Below are positions 25,762-34,554 of a DNA stretch of 64,000 nucleotides, piece by piece; position 1 is the first letter of the stretch; the number at the start of each line of letters is the position of its first letter. A program made the position numbers and the translations under genes. A model generated the notes under the pieces. That model was not told the DNA's origin. It ran no database searches and was given only the letters and a program-made list of their open reading frames with translations. This DNA is from SIG455 sp045646385 (GTDB lineage: Bacteria; Bacillota; Clostridia; UMGS1810): assembly GCA_045646385.1 (NCBI GenBank), contig JAZRKQ010000025.1:1-64000 (forward strand). Direction: 5' to 3'.

Positions 25762-26400
25762 TTAATCATAAACTGAACCGAAATCAGATACCGGTAAAAG
25801 TCTGAAAATAACTTTACCTATAATATTCTTATGAGGTATAGCACCAACAGAAGCATCACGGCTATCGCGGCTGTTATTTCTGTTATCACCAAGAACAAAC
25901 ACGTGGCCTTCTGGTACAATATAAGGATATTTCATAGTGCCTGCAGATACGAGTTCCTCGCTGATATAATCTTCAACAAGTTCTACACCGTCTACATAAA
26001 CTGTATGCTCTATGGGGTCTACAACAACCTCCTGCCCTGCAGTTGCAATAACTCTTTTTACATAAGGCGTATCAGGACTGTTCGGAGGACGGAAAATAAT
26101 AATATCCCCTACCTCAGGTGTATACATAAATCTGTTTACATACAAAGTATCATTATGATGCAACGTAGGCAACATAGACGGTCCGTCTACACGAACCAAA
26201 GTGAATATAAACTGTCTTATAAAAAGTGCCACAGCAAGTGCAACAACAATAGAAATAATCCAATCAAGAAGTTCCTTCTTCATACTGCTCTTAGGCGGTG
26301 CAATGAGTTCATCATCCTTAACAGTATCTGCAACTATTTCTTCATTAACATCGGGAGCAGATGTTTCTTCGATATTTTCATTATTTTTAAATTCTTCCAT
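25762..26400 (-). CDS. lepB: Signal peptidase I
   Basis: 212 aa from ATG 26400, which has GAGGAG eight bases upstream; the GTG at 26409 is too close to that site. A cytoplasmic acidic N-terminus is followed by one membrane segment (IISIVVALAVALFI, near residues 50-65). Catalytic Ser is in DGPSMLPT and catalytic Lys in PYVKRVIA; the C-terminal GDNRNNSRDS box is intact. It cleaves signal peptides on the outer face of the membrane. It lies downstream of rplS, beyond a hairpin. Confidence 0.92.
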   Translation of the reverse strand: MEEFKNNENIEETSAPDVNEEIVADTVKDDELIAPPKSSMKKELLDWIISIVVALAVALFIRQFIFTLVRVDGPSMLPTLHHNDTLYVNRFMYTPEVGDIIIFRPPNSPDTPYVKRVIATAGQEVVVDPIEHTVYVDGVELVEDYISEELVSAGTMKYPYIVPEGHVFVLGDNRNNSRDSRDASVGAIPHKNIIGKVIFRLLPVSDFGSVYD

Positions 26401-26423
26401 TTCACACACTCCTCATAATGGAA

Positions 26424-26453
26424 TAAAGCGGGTAATAATATTACCCGCTTTAA
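26424..26453 (-). terminator. Hairpin between rplS and lepB
   Basis: A 12-bp stem (TAAAGCGGGTAA with TTACCCGCTTTA). It follows rplS directly; lepB has no separate clear promoter, so read-through or partial termination is likely. Confidence 0.65.
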
Positions 26454-26461
26454 GCAACGTA

Positions 26462-26803
26462 TTAAAGTTTTTCTTTAACTTTAGCAGCTTTACCAACTCT
26501 GTCACGCAGGTAATAAAGTTTTGCTCTGCGAACTTTACCGTGTCTGATAACTTCAATCTTAGCGATTTTGGGTGAGTTAACAGGGAAAGTTCTTTCAACA
26601 CCTACACCGTAAGAGATACGTCTAACGGTGAAAGTTTCGTTAATACCGCCGTGTTTTTTAGAAATAACTGTACCTTCAAAAACCTGAATTCTTTCTCTGG
26701 TACCCTCTTTAATCTTTACGTGAACTTTAATAGTATCACCAATTAAGAGTTTGGGAAGATCTGTTCTGATCTGTTCCTGTGTAATGCTTTCGATTACGTT
26801 CAT
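26462..26803 (-). CDS. rplS: 50S ribosomal protein L19
   Basis: 113 aa from ATG 26801-26803, which has GAGAGGAG upstream and gives the normal family start MNVIESI; the longer frame to 26881 runs through the leader. VHVKIKEG, RIQVFEG and the C-terminal RRAKLYYLRDR are characteristic. L19 sits at the 30S-50S interface. Confidence 0.95.
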   Translation of the reverse strand: MNVIESITQEQIRTDLPKLLIGDTIKVHVKIKEGTRERIQVFEGTVISKKHGGINETFTVRRISYGVGVERTFPVNSPKIAKIEVIRHGKVRRAKLYYLRDRVGKAAKVKEKL

Positions 26804-26890
26804 TGTTTTTCTCCTCTCATCATAGATGTTCTTGATAAGCAAATTTAACGGCAATCTGAAAGCCGACTTACAGAGGACCATCCGTGTTAC
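26804..26890 (-). promoter_or_regulatory. rplS leader, possible L19 autoregulatory structure
   Basis: An 87-nt untranslated leader lies between the predicted start site and the rplS ATG. It contains a short CGGC...GCCG hairpin and longer-range complementarity near the ribosome binding site. L19 leaders that bind their own protein are known in Firmicutes; I could not confirm the consensus by eye. Confidence 0.35.
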
Positions 26891-26896
26891 TGCACT

Positions 26897-26925
26897 ATTT
26901 TATCATACATTCAAACTAAATGCAA
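26897..26925 (-). promoter_or_regulatory. Promoter of rplS
   Basis: TTGCAT (26920-26925), 17-nt spacer, TAAAAT (26897-26902). Confidence 0.55.
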
Positions 26926-26959
26926 GAGTTTTTTTGAAAAAAATGCATTTTTTTGAAAA

Positions 26960-27697
26960 TTAATCATAATGCACCTCAAAAAGTGTTAAACCTTCCGGCG
27001 GAGCAGTTAATCCGGCACGTGTTCTGTCGCAAGAGGCAATTATATCGCCCATATCATCAGGATTGATTTTTCCGTTACCAACCATTGCAAGAGTACCTGC
27101 AATTATCCGCACCATATTATACAGATATCCGTCTGCACGAATAAATATTTTAACTTTTTCGCCATCTTCCAATACATCTAAACGTGTAACAGTACGTACC
27201 GTACCAACAATATTGCTTCCGGCAGACATAAAGCCGGAAAAGTCATGCGCACCTAAAAAGTATTTTGCCGCTTTCTGCATTTGTGAAACATCAAGTTTTT
27301 TAGGATAATGCCATTCGAATCTTCGTGTGAACACATTCTGAAACTTAGCAGTATTTATTGTATAGCAATACGTTTTCCCGTTATTATCATATCTTGCATG
27401 AAATTCATCAGGCACCCGTTCACACTTAGACACGCAAATATCTTCCGGTAGATACGCACGCACCGCAAGAGGCAGTTTATCTTCGGGCACACAATCCGGT
27501 GCAATATAAGAACACACATACATTCTTGCGTGTACACCGGCATCTGTTCTGCTGCATCCTTTTACTTTTATATTCTCTTTATAAACTTTGGTAAGTGCAT
27601 CTTCTAAACAACCTTGTATGGTATTTCCGTTAGGTTGAAGTTGAAATCCGCAGTATTCAGTTCCGTCATACGACAATGTAAGTTTATAAGTAGCCAT
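26960..27697 (-). CDS. truA: tRNA pseudouridine synthase A
   Basis: A 245-aa enzyme that makes pseudouridine at positions 38-40 of the tRNA anticodon arm. The catalytic Asp is in the GCSRTDAGVHA box near residue 51. YDGTEYCGFQLQPNG at the start and YLYNMVRIIAGTL near 193 are the family motifs. It closes the ecfA1-ecfA2-ecfT-truA run, a common order in Firmicutes; 7 bases separate it from ecfT. Confidence 0.93.
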   Translation of the reverse strand: MATYKLTLSYDGTEYCGFQLQPNGNTIQGCLEDALTKVYKENIKVKGCSRTDAGVHARMYVCSYIAPDCVPEDKLPLAVRAYLPEDICVSKCERVPDEFHARYDNNGKTYCYTINTAKFQNVFTRRFEWHYPKKLDVSQMQKAAKYFLGAHDFSGFMSAGSNIVGTVRTVTRLDVLEDGEKVKIFIRADGYLYNMVRIIAGTLAMVGNGKINPDDMGDIIASCDRTRAGLTAPPEGLTLFEVHYD

Positions 27698-27704
27698 ATT
27701 AACC

Positions 27705-28523
27705 TCATAAATACATATTAATCAGCACAATTACTGCCATAAGAGTTATCATAGTAAGGCAGCCAAACCAGTCTTTAGCGCCGATTTTAAGTTCATTAAG
27801 TCGTGTTCTGCCCTTACCGCCGCGGTAACATCTGCATTCCATAGCGACAGCAAGTTCATCTGCCCTTCGGAAAGAACTTATAAACAAAGGAACAAGTATA
27901 GGAATAAGCGCCTTTGCTCTGTTTATAACATTTCCGCTTTCAAAATCCGCACCACGTGCCATCTGTGCTTTCATAATTTTATCCGTTTCTTCTAAAAGTG
28001 TGGGAATAAAACGCAGCGCAATTGTCATCATCATAGCAAGTTCATGTGCCGGCAAACCGATTTTAGAAAATGGCGAAAGAAGTTTTTCAACGCCATCTGT
28101 CAAAAGTATGGGTGAAGTTGTAAGAGTTAATACCGATGTGCCCATAACCAGAAATACAAGCCTTAAACTCATAACAACAGCGCTGTATACACCTTCTTTT
28201 GTGATTTTTAAAAATCCTGCTTTAAGCGGAACATTGCCTATATTTACAATTTCGCCGTTTGTCATAAAAAGGTTGATTAAAGCGGTAAAAATAATTAAAA
28301 ACAATATAGGTCGAACACCTTTAAGTACCAGTTTAAAACTTACTTTTGAAAGTTTTACTGCAAAAACAACATAAAGGGCTACTGCCGCAAATCCCCACAA
28401 ACTTTTTATGAAGAATATGGCAATTATAAATACCAACGCAAGAATAATCTTAATTCTCGGGTCCATAGAATGAACGGGCGAATCTATCGGAAAATACTGC
28501 CCTAATGTAATATCTTTCAGCAT
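27705..28523 (-). CDS. ecfT: ECF transporter transmembrane subunit EcfT
   Basis: A 272-aa membrane protein with about five hydrophobic segments (for instance IILALVFIIAIFFI, LFLIIFTALINLF). Cytoplasmic coupling motifs with Ala-Arg-Gly are present: AQMARGADFE near residue 187 and the related MECRCYRGG near 228. It couples the two ATPases to interchangeable vitamin- or metal-binding S components. No S component lies nearby, so this is a shared group II module. It overlaps ecfA2 by 7 bases. Confidence 0.92.
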   Translation of the reverse strand: MLKDITLGQYFPIDSPVHSMDPRIKIILALVFIIAIFFIKSLWGFAAVALYVVFAVKLSKVSFKLVLKGVRPILFLIIFTALINLFMTNGEIVNIGNVPLKAGFLKITKEGVYSAVVMSLRLVFLVMGTSVLTLTTSPILLTDGVEKLLSPFSKIGLPAHELAMMMTIALRFIPTLLEETDKIMKAQMARGADFESGNVINRAKALIPILVPLFISSFRRADELAVAMECRCYRGGKGRTRLNELKIGAKDWFGCLTMITLMAVIVLINMYL

Positions 28524-29377
28524 TTTCCCACCTCACCAAAATATCTAAGAATTTCCTTACATGCTTTTTCTACTGTATAAATTTTATCATCAACATCAAT
28601 TCCGTTTTTCTTTAACCCCTGCATAACAAGGCATGCCTGAGGAACATTTAATCCCATTGAAAAAAGTTCATCAGAGCGTGCAAAAACATTCTCAACAGTA
28701 TCAAACATTTTAAGTTCGCCGTCGCACATTACCATAATACGCTCAGCGTAGTGCGCTATATCCTCCATTGAATGAGAAACAAGAACAACTGTTAAGCCTT
28801 CATTTTTATGCAGGTGTTTGATTCTGGTAAGTATTTCATCTCTGCCAACAGGGTCAAGTCCTGCAGCAGGCTCGTCCAATATAAGGATTTTAGGATTCAT
28901 AGCAAGAACACCTGCAATTGCCACTCTCCTTTTCTGACCTCCGGACAACTCAAACGGCGACTTTTCAAAATATTTTTCGTCAAGTCCTACAAGTTCGGCA
29001 ACGTGACGTACACGTGCATCAATTTCATTTTCGTCAAGTCCTAAATTTTTAGGACCGTACGCAATATCTTTATATACGGTTTCTTCAAACAACTGATACT
29101 CCGGATACTGAAAAACAATACCAACCTTACTTCGTATTTCGCGCATATTGACAGATTTATCAGATATATCACAGCCATCAACAACAACACATCCGCCATC
29201 AGGTTTTAAAAGTCCGTTAAGATGCTGAATAAGCGTAGATTTACCAGAACCCGTATGACCTATAAGACCCACAAATTCTCCATCTTCTATCTTAAACGAA
29301 ATATCCGAAAGCGCAGTTTTTTCAAACGGCGAGCCTTTTGAGTATATATGATTTAAGTTTTTAACTTCTATCGGCAT
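28517..29377 (-). CDS. ecfA2: ECF transporter ATPase EcfA2
   Basis: A 286-aa ABC ATPase: Walker A GHTGSGKST near residue 40, signature LSGGQKRRVAIAG near 143, Walker B ILILDEP, and the H-loop in LVSHSMED. The C-terminal tail after residue 220 is the EcfA dimerisation region. Forms a heterodimer with the adjacent EcfA1, whose gene it overlaps by 10 bases. Confidence 0.92.
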   Translation of the reverse strand: MPIEVKNLNHIYSKGSPFEKTALSDISFKIEDGEFVGLIGHTGSGKSTLIQHLNGLLKPDGGCVVVDGCDISDKSVNMREIRSKVGIVFQYPEYQLFEETVYKDIAYGPKNLGLDENEIDARVRHVAELVGLDEKYFEKSPFELSGGQKRRVAIAGVLAMNPKILILDEPAAGLDPVGRDEILTRIKHLHKNEGLTVVLVSHSMEDIAHYAERIMVMCDGELKMFDTVENVFARSDELFSMGLNVPQACLVMQGLKKNGIDVDDKIYTVEKACKEILRYFGEVGKC

Positions 29378-30204
29378 AATTTAATTATCTCCTCAACACA
29401 TTCCTGCTCATCTAAAATGTCACACCTGATATCTAATCCTGCCTTTTTAAGTTCAAAAGCAATCTGAGTTGCCTGCGGAACATCCAAACCGATGCGTCGC
29501 ATTCTCTCAACATCGGAAAATACGTTTCTCGGTTTATCGTCAATAATAATACGACCTTTATCTACAACAACAACTCTGTCTGCACATACCGCCTCATCCA
29601 TATTATGGGTTATCATAATTATAGTGATTCCGTGTTTACGGTTGAGTTCTGTGATAGTTTTCATAACTTCTTTTCTGCCTGACGGGTCAAGCATGGCAGT
29701 AGGCTCGTCAAACACTATAGTCTGCGGTTTCATTGCTATAACTCCGGCGATGGCAATACGTTGTTTTTGTCCGCCTGATAAAAGATGCGGTGCCTCTTTT
29801 CTGAATTTACTCATACCAACGGCATTGAGTGCATAATCTATCCTCTGGCGTATTTCCTCAGGTGGAACACCAAGATTTTCTGCAGCAAAAGCAACATCTT
29901 CTTCAACTATAGTTGCTACTATCTGATTATCGGGATTCTGAAAAACCATAGCGGCGCTCTGGCGTATATCCCATGTTTTGCTCTCGTCCAATGTATCCAT
30001 ACCGTTTACATACACATATCCGCCCATAGGCAACAAAATTGCATTTATATGCTTTGCAAGCGTTGATTTGCCTGATCCGTTTCTGCCAAGCACAGCAACA
30101 AACTCGCCGTCATTTACTTTCAGATTAATCCCATTAAGCGCAAGTCCGCCGATTTTGTCATCAGCACGGTCATAAGAATATGTCAGGTTTTGTATCTCAA
30201 TCAA
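29368..30204 (-). CDS. ecfA1: ECF transporter ATPase EcfA1
   Basis: A 278-aa ABC ATPase: Walker A GRNGSGKST near residue 40, Q-loop in VFQNPDNQI, signature LSGGQKQRIAIAG near 142, Walker B TIVFDEPTAML, H-loop MITHNMDE. Q-loop and order in the operon mark it as the A1 subunit. Start gene of the ECF module. Confidence 0.92.
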   Translation of the reverse strand: MIEIQNLTYSYDRADDKIGGLALNGINLKVNDGEFVAVLGRNGSGKSTLAKHINAILLPMGGYVYVNGMDTLDESKTWDIRQSAAMVFQNPDNQIVATIVEEDVAFAAENLGVPPEEIRQRIDYALNAVGMSKFRKEAPHLLSGGQKQRIAIAGVIAMKPQTIVFDEPTAMLDPSGRKEVMKTITELNRKHGITIIMITHNMDEAVCADRVVVVDKGRIIIDDKPRNVFSDVERMRRIGLDVPQATQIAFELKKAGLDIRCDILDEQECVEEIIKLCR

Positions 30205-30217
30205 TTGTCATTCCCTC

Positions 30218-31093
30218 TCAATCGCACAAATCAGAATACCATCTTGAAGTAAGTCCGCAAGGAAGAACCAAGCCAGAAGACTTAATCGGCAATCCAATTT
30301 CATCGCTCATAACATTGCCATTATATTTTTTGCCAACGGTAAGTTTCAGCACATTTCCGACAACCGCCGGAGAAATTCCCGTTGTGTATGAATTAACTAT
30401 AAAAAACAACGGATTATCGCTCATTACATCCATGCACTTACATACCAGTTGATAAAATTCGTCTTCAAATTTCCATATTTCACCTTTAGGACCTCTGCCG
30501 TATGAAGGCGGGTCCATAATTATACAATCGTATTTATTTCCTCTGCGTTTTTCACGCTCAACAAATTTAATAACATCATCTACAATATATCTTATAGGTG
30601 CATCTGCAAGCCCCGATGATGCGGCATTTTCTTTTGCCCATAATGTCATACCCTTAGATGCATCAACATGAACCACTTTAGCACCGGCATACGCTGCCGC
30701 AACCGTTGCACCGCCTGTATACGCAAAAAGGTTAAGCACATTTATGGGACGATTTGCCTTTTTAATATTGCGCATAATGAACTCCCAATTGACAGCCTGC
30801 TCCGGAAAAAGTCCTGTATGCTTAAACCCCATAGGCTTAATATTAAAAGTCAGATTATCATACTTTACCTGCCAACTTTGAGGCATCTTTTTAAAATACT
30901 CCCAACTACCGCCGCCGGAGGCACTTCTGTGATAATGAGCGTGCAGGTTCTTCCACGATTTTTCATCACAATCATCCTGCCAGATAGCCTGTGGGTCAGG
31001 ACGGCGAAGTTTTATATCACCCCAAAATTCAACTTTTTCGCCATGTGCTGCATCAAGCAATATATAATCTTTCCATTTATCAGCAATTAACAT
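30218..31093 (-). CDS. Class I SAM-dependent methyltransferase, RlmI/RlmK-like
   Basis: A 291-aa protein of the COG1092 type that methylates a cytosine or guanine of 23S rRNA in characterised members. The SAM site is VLNLFAYTGGATVAAA near residue 138 with acidic VVHVDASKG after it, and the catalytic region IIMDPPSYGRG is near 190. The usual N-terminal PUA domain is missing, giving the short form found in many Firmicutes. The exact rRNA target is unknown. 13 bases before ecfA1. Confidence 0.75.
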   Translation of the reverse strand: MLIADKWKDYILLDAAHGEKVEFWGDIKLRRPDPQAIWQDDCDEKSWKNLHAHYHRSASGGGSWEYFKKMPQSWQVKYDNLTFNIKPMGFKHTGLFPEQAVNWEFIMRNIKKANRPINVLNLFAYTGGATVAAAYAGAKVVHVDASKGMTLWAKENAASSGLADAPIRYIVDDVIKFVEREKRRGNKYDCIIMDPPSYGRGPKGEIWKFEDEFYQLVCKCMDVMSDNPLFFIVNSYTTGISPAVVGNVLKLTVGKKYNGNVMSDEIGLPIKSSGLVLPCGLTSRWYSDLCD

Positions 31094-31105
31094 ATTTAAT
31101 CCTCT

Positions 31106-32116
31106 TTACATATTACGTTCTTTTTTCAACAACCGGATGTCGTCACCCACAAACTTAAGCAGAGTAAATTCACCCATAATGCGCGATGAAATTCTGTCTG
31201 TATAGGTATTTCGAACATCATTCATATTAAGATTAGAATTTATTATAGTAGACTTTTTCTCTAAAAGTCTGGTGTTTAGCAAATCAAACAGTACAGATTG
31301 TGTATATGAAGTAATAAATTCTGTACCAAAATCATCAATTATAAGCAAATCACAATCGTAAATTACGTTTTTTAAAAGTTCGGCATTATCTATTTTGGAA
31401 CGATTAAAATGGCAATCTTCCAAAAAATTAAAAAGTTTATACGCAGTTTGATATATAACACCGTGTCCCGCATTTAAAAGTTCAGCAACCATACACGAAG
31501 TAAGATACGTTTTACCTACACCTGCAGGGCCGTAAATATATAAATTTTCATAAGAATTGCCAAAATCTCTGCAAAAATTAAGACAAGTACGGTAAATATT
31601 ACGCGCATTATCGTAAGGCGACACACCTACAGATGGCTCAACATCTTTACTATAGAAAGAAAAATCAGCATTTTTAAAACTGCAGTTTTCAAAATCAATC
31701 GGTATATTTGAAATGCGTGACGCAGCCTCTGCCATAAAGCGTTTTATCTTCTGTTTATAGCATGTACACTTTTTGCCGTTTACAACTCCGGTGTCTTTGC
31801 AGAGTGGGCACTCGTAGGGAACATCAAAAACATCTTCGTTCATTCCGTACTTAGCAAGCACATCTGCTCTTTTGCGTTTAAGTTCTGCCAGTTCAGCCTC
31901 CATAGCCGATGCAAGTTCTGATGCAGAAATATTGCCGTTTATTATTTTAGTTGAATACCGCACACCGACTGTAGCAATTGCTCTGTCGATCTCTTCAACT
32001 TGGGGGACAAGAGCGTAAACGGTGTTTAAACGTTCCTGTTCAAGTTCTCTTCGTGTATCTGCAAGATGTACATATTCACTGTTAATATGTTTTTCAATTG
32101 CACTTGCACTAAGCAT
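31106..32116 (-). CDS. DnaC/DnaI-like helicase-loader ATPase
   Basis: A 336-aa AAA+ protein. The N-terminal part is helical with a zinc site CPLCKDTGVVNGKKCTC near residue 103-119. The ATPase has Walker A GPAGVGKT near 194, Walker B LLIIDDFGTE near 258, and the IINSNL sensor. It loads or remodels the replicative DNA helicase. It is co-transcribed with the DnaD-like gene 15 bases upstream, the usual Clostridia pairing. Confidence 0.88.
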   Translation of the reverse strand: MLSASAIEKHINSEYVHLADTRRELEQERLNTVYALVPQVEEIDRAIATVGVRYSTKIINGNISASELASAMEAELAELKRKRADVLAKYGMNEDVFDVPYECPLCKDTGVVNGKKCTCYKQKIKRFMAEAASRISNIPIDFENCSFKNADFSFYSKDVEPSVGVSPYDNARNIYRTCLNFCRDFGNSYENLYIYGPAGVGKTYLTSCMVAELLNAGHGVIYQTAYKLFNFLEDCHFNRSKIDNAELLKNVIYDCDLLIIDDFGTEFITSYTQSVLFDLLNTRLLEKKSTIINSNLNMNDVRNTYTDRISSRIMGEFTLLKFVGDDIRLLKKERNM

Positions 32117-32131
32117 TGTTTACCCCCTATT

Positions 32132-33109
32132 CTAATTTTGCGCACTATTCATACGATGTGCTATCATCTTCTTTTCGAAATCACTTATATTATTATCCGT
32201 TGTAAAATTATTAAATTTTGTGGTTTTCTTAGGTGCTTTCTTCTGTTCGGCAGTTTCTTTACCAAGATTTTTTAAAACAGCATCCATATACTTAAAATTC
32301 ATTTTGCCGGTGTTTATAACAGTTATCTCATATGCTTCTTTTATATTTGCCTCAGTAGCCTTATAATCCTGAAGCCATGTACGTACAAATTCGGTTTCAA
32401 GTTCGGTTAAATCTCTTCCGCTTATCTGCATAATACGTTTAACCTTTTTTTCAGCACGTGCAAGTTTTGCCTGTCCTTTTATGTATACATTGGCCTTTTC
32501 AAAACTGTCTATACCTTTATCTGCCCAAGTTATAGCAACCTTTTCAATATAACGCAAATCCATTTTCTTAATGGAGGTACAGTGTTCCAAAAGCATAACA
32601 ATAACATCTATAGGCAATTTAAGCCAATCGTAGAATGAATACATAATTTTCATATCGTTATGGTTTAATGGTTTGCCAAGCAGTTGTTCGGCAATAAGGA
32701 ACATATCACGGACATTTTTATCGGTTTTCAATGCGGCATTTATATCTTTAACAAGGTATTTTGGTGGTTCGGTATAAGTTTTTTCTTCTTCTGCAAGTGT
32801 TTCTTCTTTATGAACAACTTTTATATCTGATTCCAAATTCATAAATTCTACGCAACAAGCACCGTCTGCATCGTCAAAATTGATTACAGACTGCTCGTGC
32901 CAGTACTTAAGTGCTTTTAAAACTTTAGCATCCGTTAGACCAAGCGATGAAGCAGTATTTTCAACAGAGAGGTTTGCATCGTTTAAATGGCACAGTAAAT
33001 ACAGATATACCTTTACCGAATTTTCATCGGCAGCAGGCAGATACCTGTCTACAAACGCTGTCGGTACAGAAAAGACAGCCTCCCTCTTTTTTATGTGCAA
33101 ATTTTTCAC
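32132..33109 (-). CDS. DnaD domain protein
   Basis: 325 aa from a GTG start with GGGGGAG six bases upstream. The N-terminal winged-helix-like part (residues 1-80) is followed by two DnaD/phage-replisome repeats: roughly 125-195 with YSFYDWLKLPIDVIVMLLEHC, and 225-290 with FVRTWLQDYKATEANIKEAYE. These proteins bind DNA and recruit helicase loader to origins and forks. Promoter and inverted repeat lie just upstream. Confidence 0.85.
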   Translation of the reverse strand: MKNLHIKKREAVFSVPTAFVDRYLPAADENSVKVYLYLLCHLNDANLSVENTASSLGLTDAKVLKALKYWHEQSVINFDDADGACCVEFMNLESDIKVVHKEETLAEEEKTYTEPPKYLVKDINAALKTDKNVRDMFLIAEQLLGKPLNHNDMKIMYSFYDWLKLPIDVIVMLLEHCTSIKKMDLRYIEKVAITWADKGIDSFEKANVYIKGQAKLARAEKKVKRIMQISGRDLTELETEFVRTWLQDYKATEANIKEAYEITVINTGKMNFKYMDAVLKNLGKETAEQKKAPKKTTKFNNFTTDNNISDFEKKMIAHRMNSAQN

Positions 33110-33129
33110 GCAAACTCCCCCATAATATT

Positions 33130-33157
33130 TATAGTGTAATTAGTATATCACACTATA
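33130..33157. promoter_or_regulatory. Inverted repeat over the dnaD-like promoter
   Basis: TATAGTGT (33130-33137) and ACACTATA (33150-33157) form a perfect 8-bp inverted repeat with 12-nt spacing, overlying the -10. It looks like an operator; the binding factor is unknown. Confidence 0.4.
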
Positions 33158-33170
33158 TCAATAAATTCAA
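33142..33170 (-). promoter_or_regulatory. Promoter of the dnaD-dnaI-like genes
   Basis: TTGAAT (33165-33170), 17-nt spacer, TATACT (33142-33147). Confidence 0.55.
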
Positions 33171-33191
33171 TGACAAAATAATATAAATTTA

Positions 33192-33220
33192 AAATCCCCG
33201 TTCGTTGAACGGGGATTTTT
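33192..33220 (-). terminator. Terminator of tRNA-Leu
   Basis: An AAAATCCCCGTTC / GAACGGGGATTTT stem directly after the tRNA 3' end on the minus strand, followed by T-rich sequence. Confidence 0.85.
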
Positions 33221-33224
33221 GAAA

Positions 33225-33309
33225 TGCCGATGGCCGGAGTCGAACCGGCACGGTATCGCTACCGGCGGATTTTGAGTCCGCTACGTCTGCCAATTCCATC
33301 ACATCGGCA
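33225..33309 (-). tRNA. tRNA-Leu (anticodon CAA)
   Basis: 85 nt. Acceptor arms TGCCGAT and ATCGGCA pair fully. Anticodon stem GCGGA/TCCGC encloses the loop CTCAAAA, giving anticodon CAA. A long variable arm (CGGTAGCGATACCG) marks class II, and the T arm contains GGTTCGACTCC. CCA is not encoded. Confidence 0.97.
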
Positions 33310-33324
33310 AAAACTTACTTTGAT

Positions 33325-33353
33325 AGTATACAACATTTTTTTTAACATTTCAA
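33325..33353 (-). promoter_or_regulatory. Promoter of tRNA-Leu
   Basis: TTGAAA (33348-33353), 17-nt spacer, TATACT (33325-33330), 15 bases before the mature 5' end. Confidence 0.65.
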
Positions 33354-33387
33354 GACTTTTTTTCAATTTTTCGAAAAAATATTTTAA

Positions 33388-33441
33388 AACAGTGTGTACT
33401 TTTTCGTCTGAGTATGTTTATACGAAAAAGCACACACTGTT
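33388..33441 (-). terminator. Long hairpin terminator of the sugar-kinase operon
   Basis: AACAGTGTGT pairs with ACACACTGTT, and the inner CTTTTTCGT with ACGAAAAAG, giving a stem of about 20 pairs; followed on the minus strand by TTTTAAAATATTTTTT. Confidence 0.75.
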
Positions 33442-33462
33442 ATTCATACTGAAAGCGTTAAA

Positions 33463-34554
33463 TCATCTTGCACATTTAGCAACGATTTCTTTCATCTGCT
33501 CCATTTTTTCTTCCATATCAGCAACCATTTTGAACTGTGTACGGGCACGGTCTAAGTTATGGTTTTCTCTATGAATTTTAAAATAAACGTCGCCATTTAA
33601 GTGGTCACCCAAAAATCTGATACCACATTCGAGTGTCATAAGTTTAGCAGACATAGGCAGAAGTTCGATTTCTTCTTTAGTAATGCTGTCACCAACCTCA
33701 CTTAAAAAGCCTTTAACATAGTGTTCAAACAAATTAAGGTCGCAGTATACTTTTGAAAGGTCTTTCTCATCCTCTGCGGCAGGGTTAGTACCAAAACGGA
33801 TAGAATCGCCAAAGTCATAAAGCAAAGAGCCCGGCATAACGGTATCAAGGTCAATTACACAAATGCCTTTACCGCTTTCGCTATCAACCAAAACATTATT
33901 AAGTTTTGTATCGTTATGGGTAACTCTTAACGGAATTTTACCTTCTGCTATACCGTCTACAATAATAGCAGCATCGTCTTTACGTGCCATAGCAAAGTCT
34001 ATCTCTGCCTGAACATCTTTTGCTTTACCTGATTTGTTTTCTGCAACTGCTTTTTCAAAATCAACAAATCTTGTTTTTGTGTTATGAAAATTCTTGATTG
34101 TTTCATGCAGTTTGTCAGCCTCAAAATCAGAAAGCATGTTCTGGAATTTACCGAATGCTGCAGCAGCGTTATAAAAATCTTTCGGGTCTTCTACAACCTG
34201 ATAACTTATAGCATCGTCTATGAAAATATAAACTCTGTAGTAGTCTCCATTTTCGGTTTTAACATAACTCTTTCCGTCCTTAGCCGGAATAACAGTAAGA
34301 GTTTCTCTTTTAGAATTTCCGCCTGCTGCATCAATTTTTTTCTTTAAAAACTCTGTTACCATAACAACATTATCCATAAGTTCTTCAGGAGAAGAAAATA
34401 CGGTGTTATTGATTTTCTGCAATATGTATTTTTCTTCAGCAGTAGTTTTAAGTAAAAATGTAGTATTAATATGTCCTTCGCCATAAGGAGAAGCATCTAC
34501 ATATTCGCCCTGAATCTCAAATAATTCAGCAATATCTTTTAAATTATATTCCAT
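33463..34554 (-). CDS. Phosphotransferase, N-acetylhexosamine 1-kinase-like
   Basis: A 363-aa protein of the aminoglycoside/choline kinase fold. The catalytic loop is RVTHNDTKLNNVL near residue 218 and the metal site is CVIDLDTVMPG near 240. The N-terminal YGEGHINTTFLL and the overall plan resemble NahK-type kinases that phosphorylate GlcNAc or GalNAc at C1. It overlaps by 11 bases with the following sugar-nucleotidyltransferase gene, which would use the product. Substrate is inferred from the family and pairing; other hexose or amino-sugar substrates are possible. Confidence 0.7.
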   Translation of the reverse strand: MEYNLKDIAELFEIQGEYVDASPYGEGHINTTFLLKTTAEEKYILQKINNTVFSSPEELMDNVVMVTEFLKKKIDAAGGNSKRETLTVIPAKDGKSYVKTENGDYYRVYIFIDDAISYQVVEDPKDFYNAAAAFGKFQNMLSDFEADKLHETIKNFHNTKTRFVDFEKAVAENKSGKAKDVQAEIDFAMARKDDAAIIVDGIAEGKIPLRVTHNDTKLNNVLVDSESGKGICVIDLDTVMPGSLLYDFGDSIRFGTNPAAEDEKDLSKVYCDLNLFEHYVKGFLSEVGDSITKEEIELLPMSAKLMTLECGIRFLGDHLNGDVYFKIHRENHNLDRARTQFKMVADMEEKMEQMKEIVAKCAR

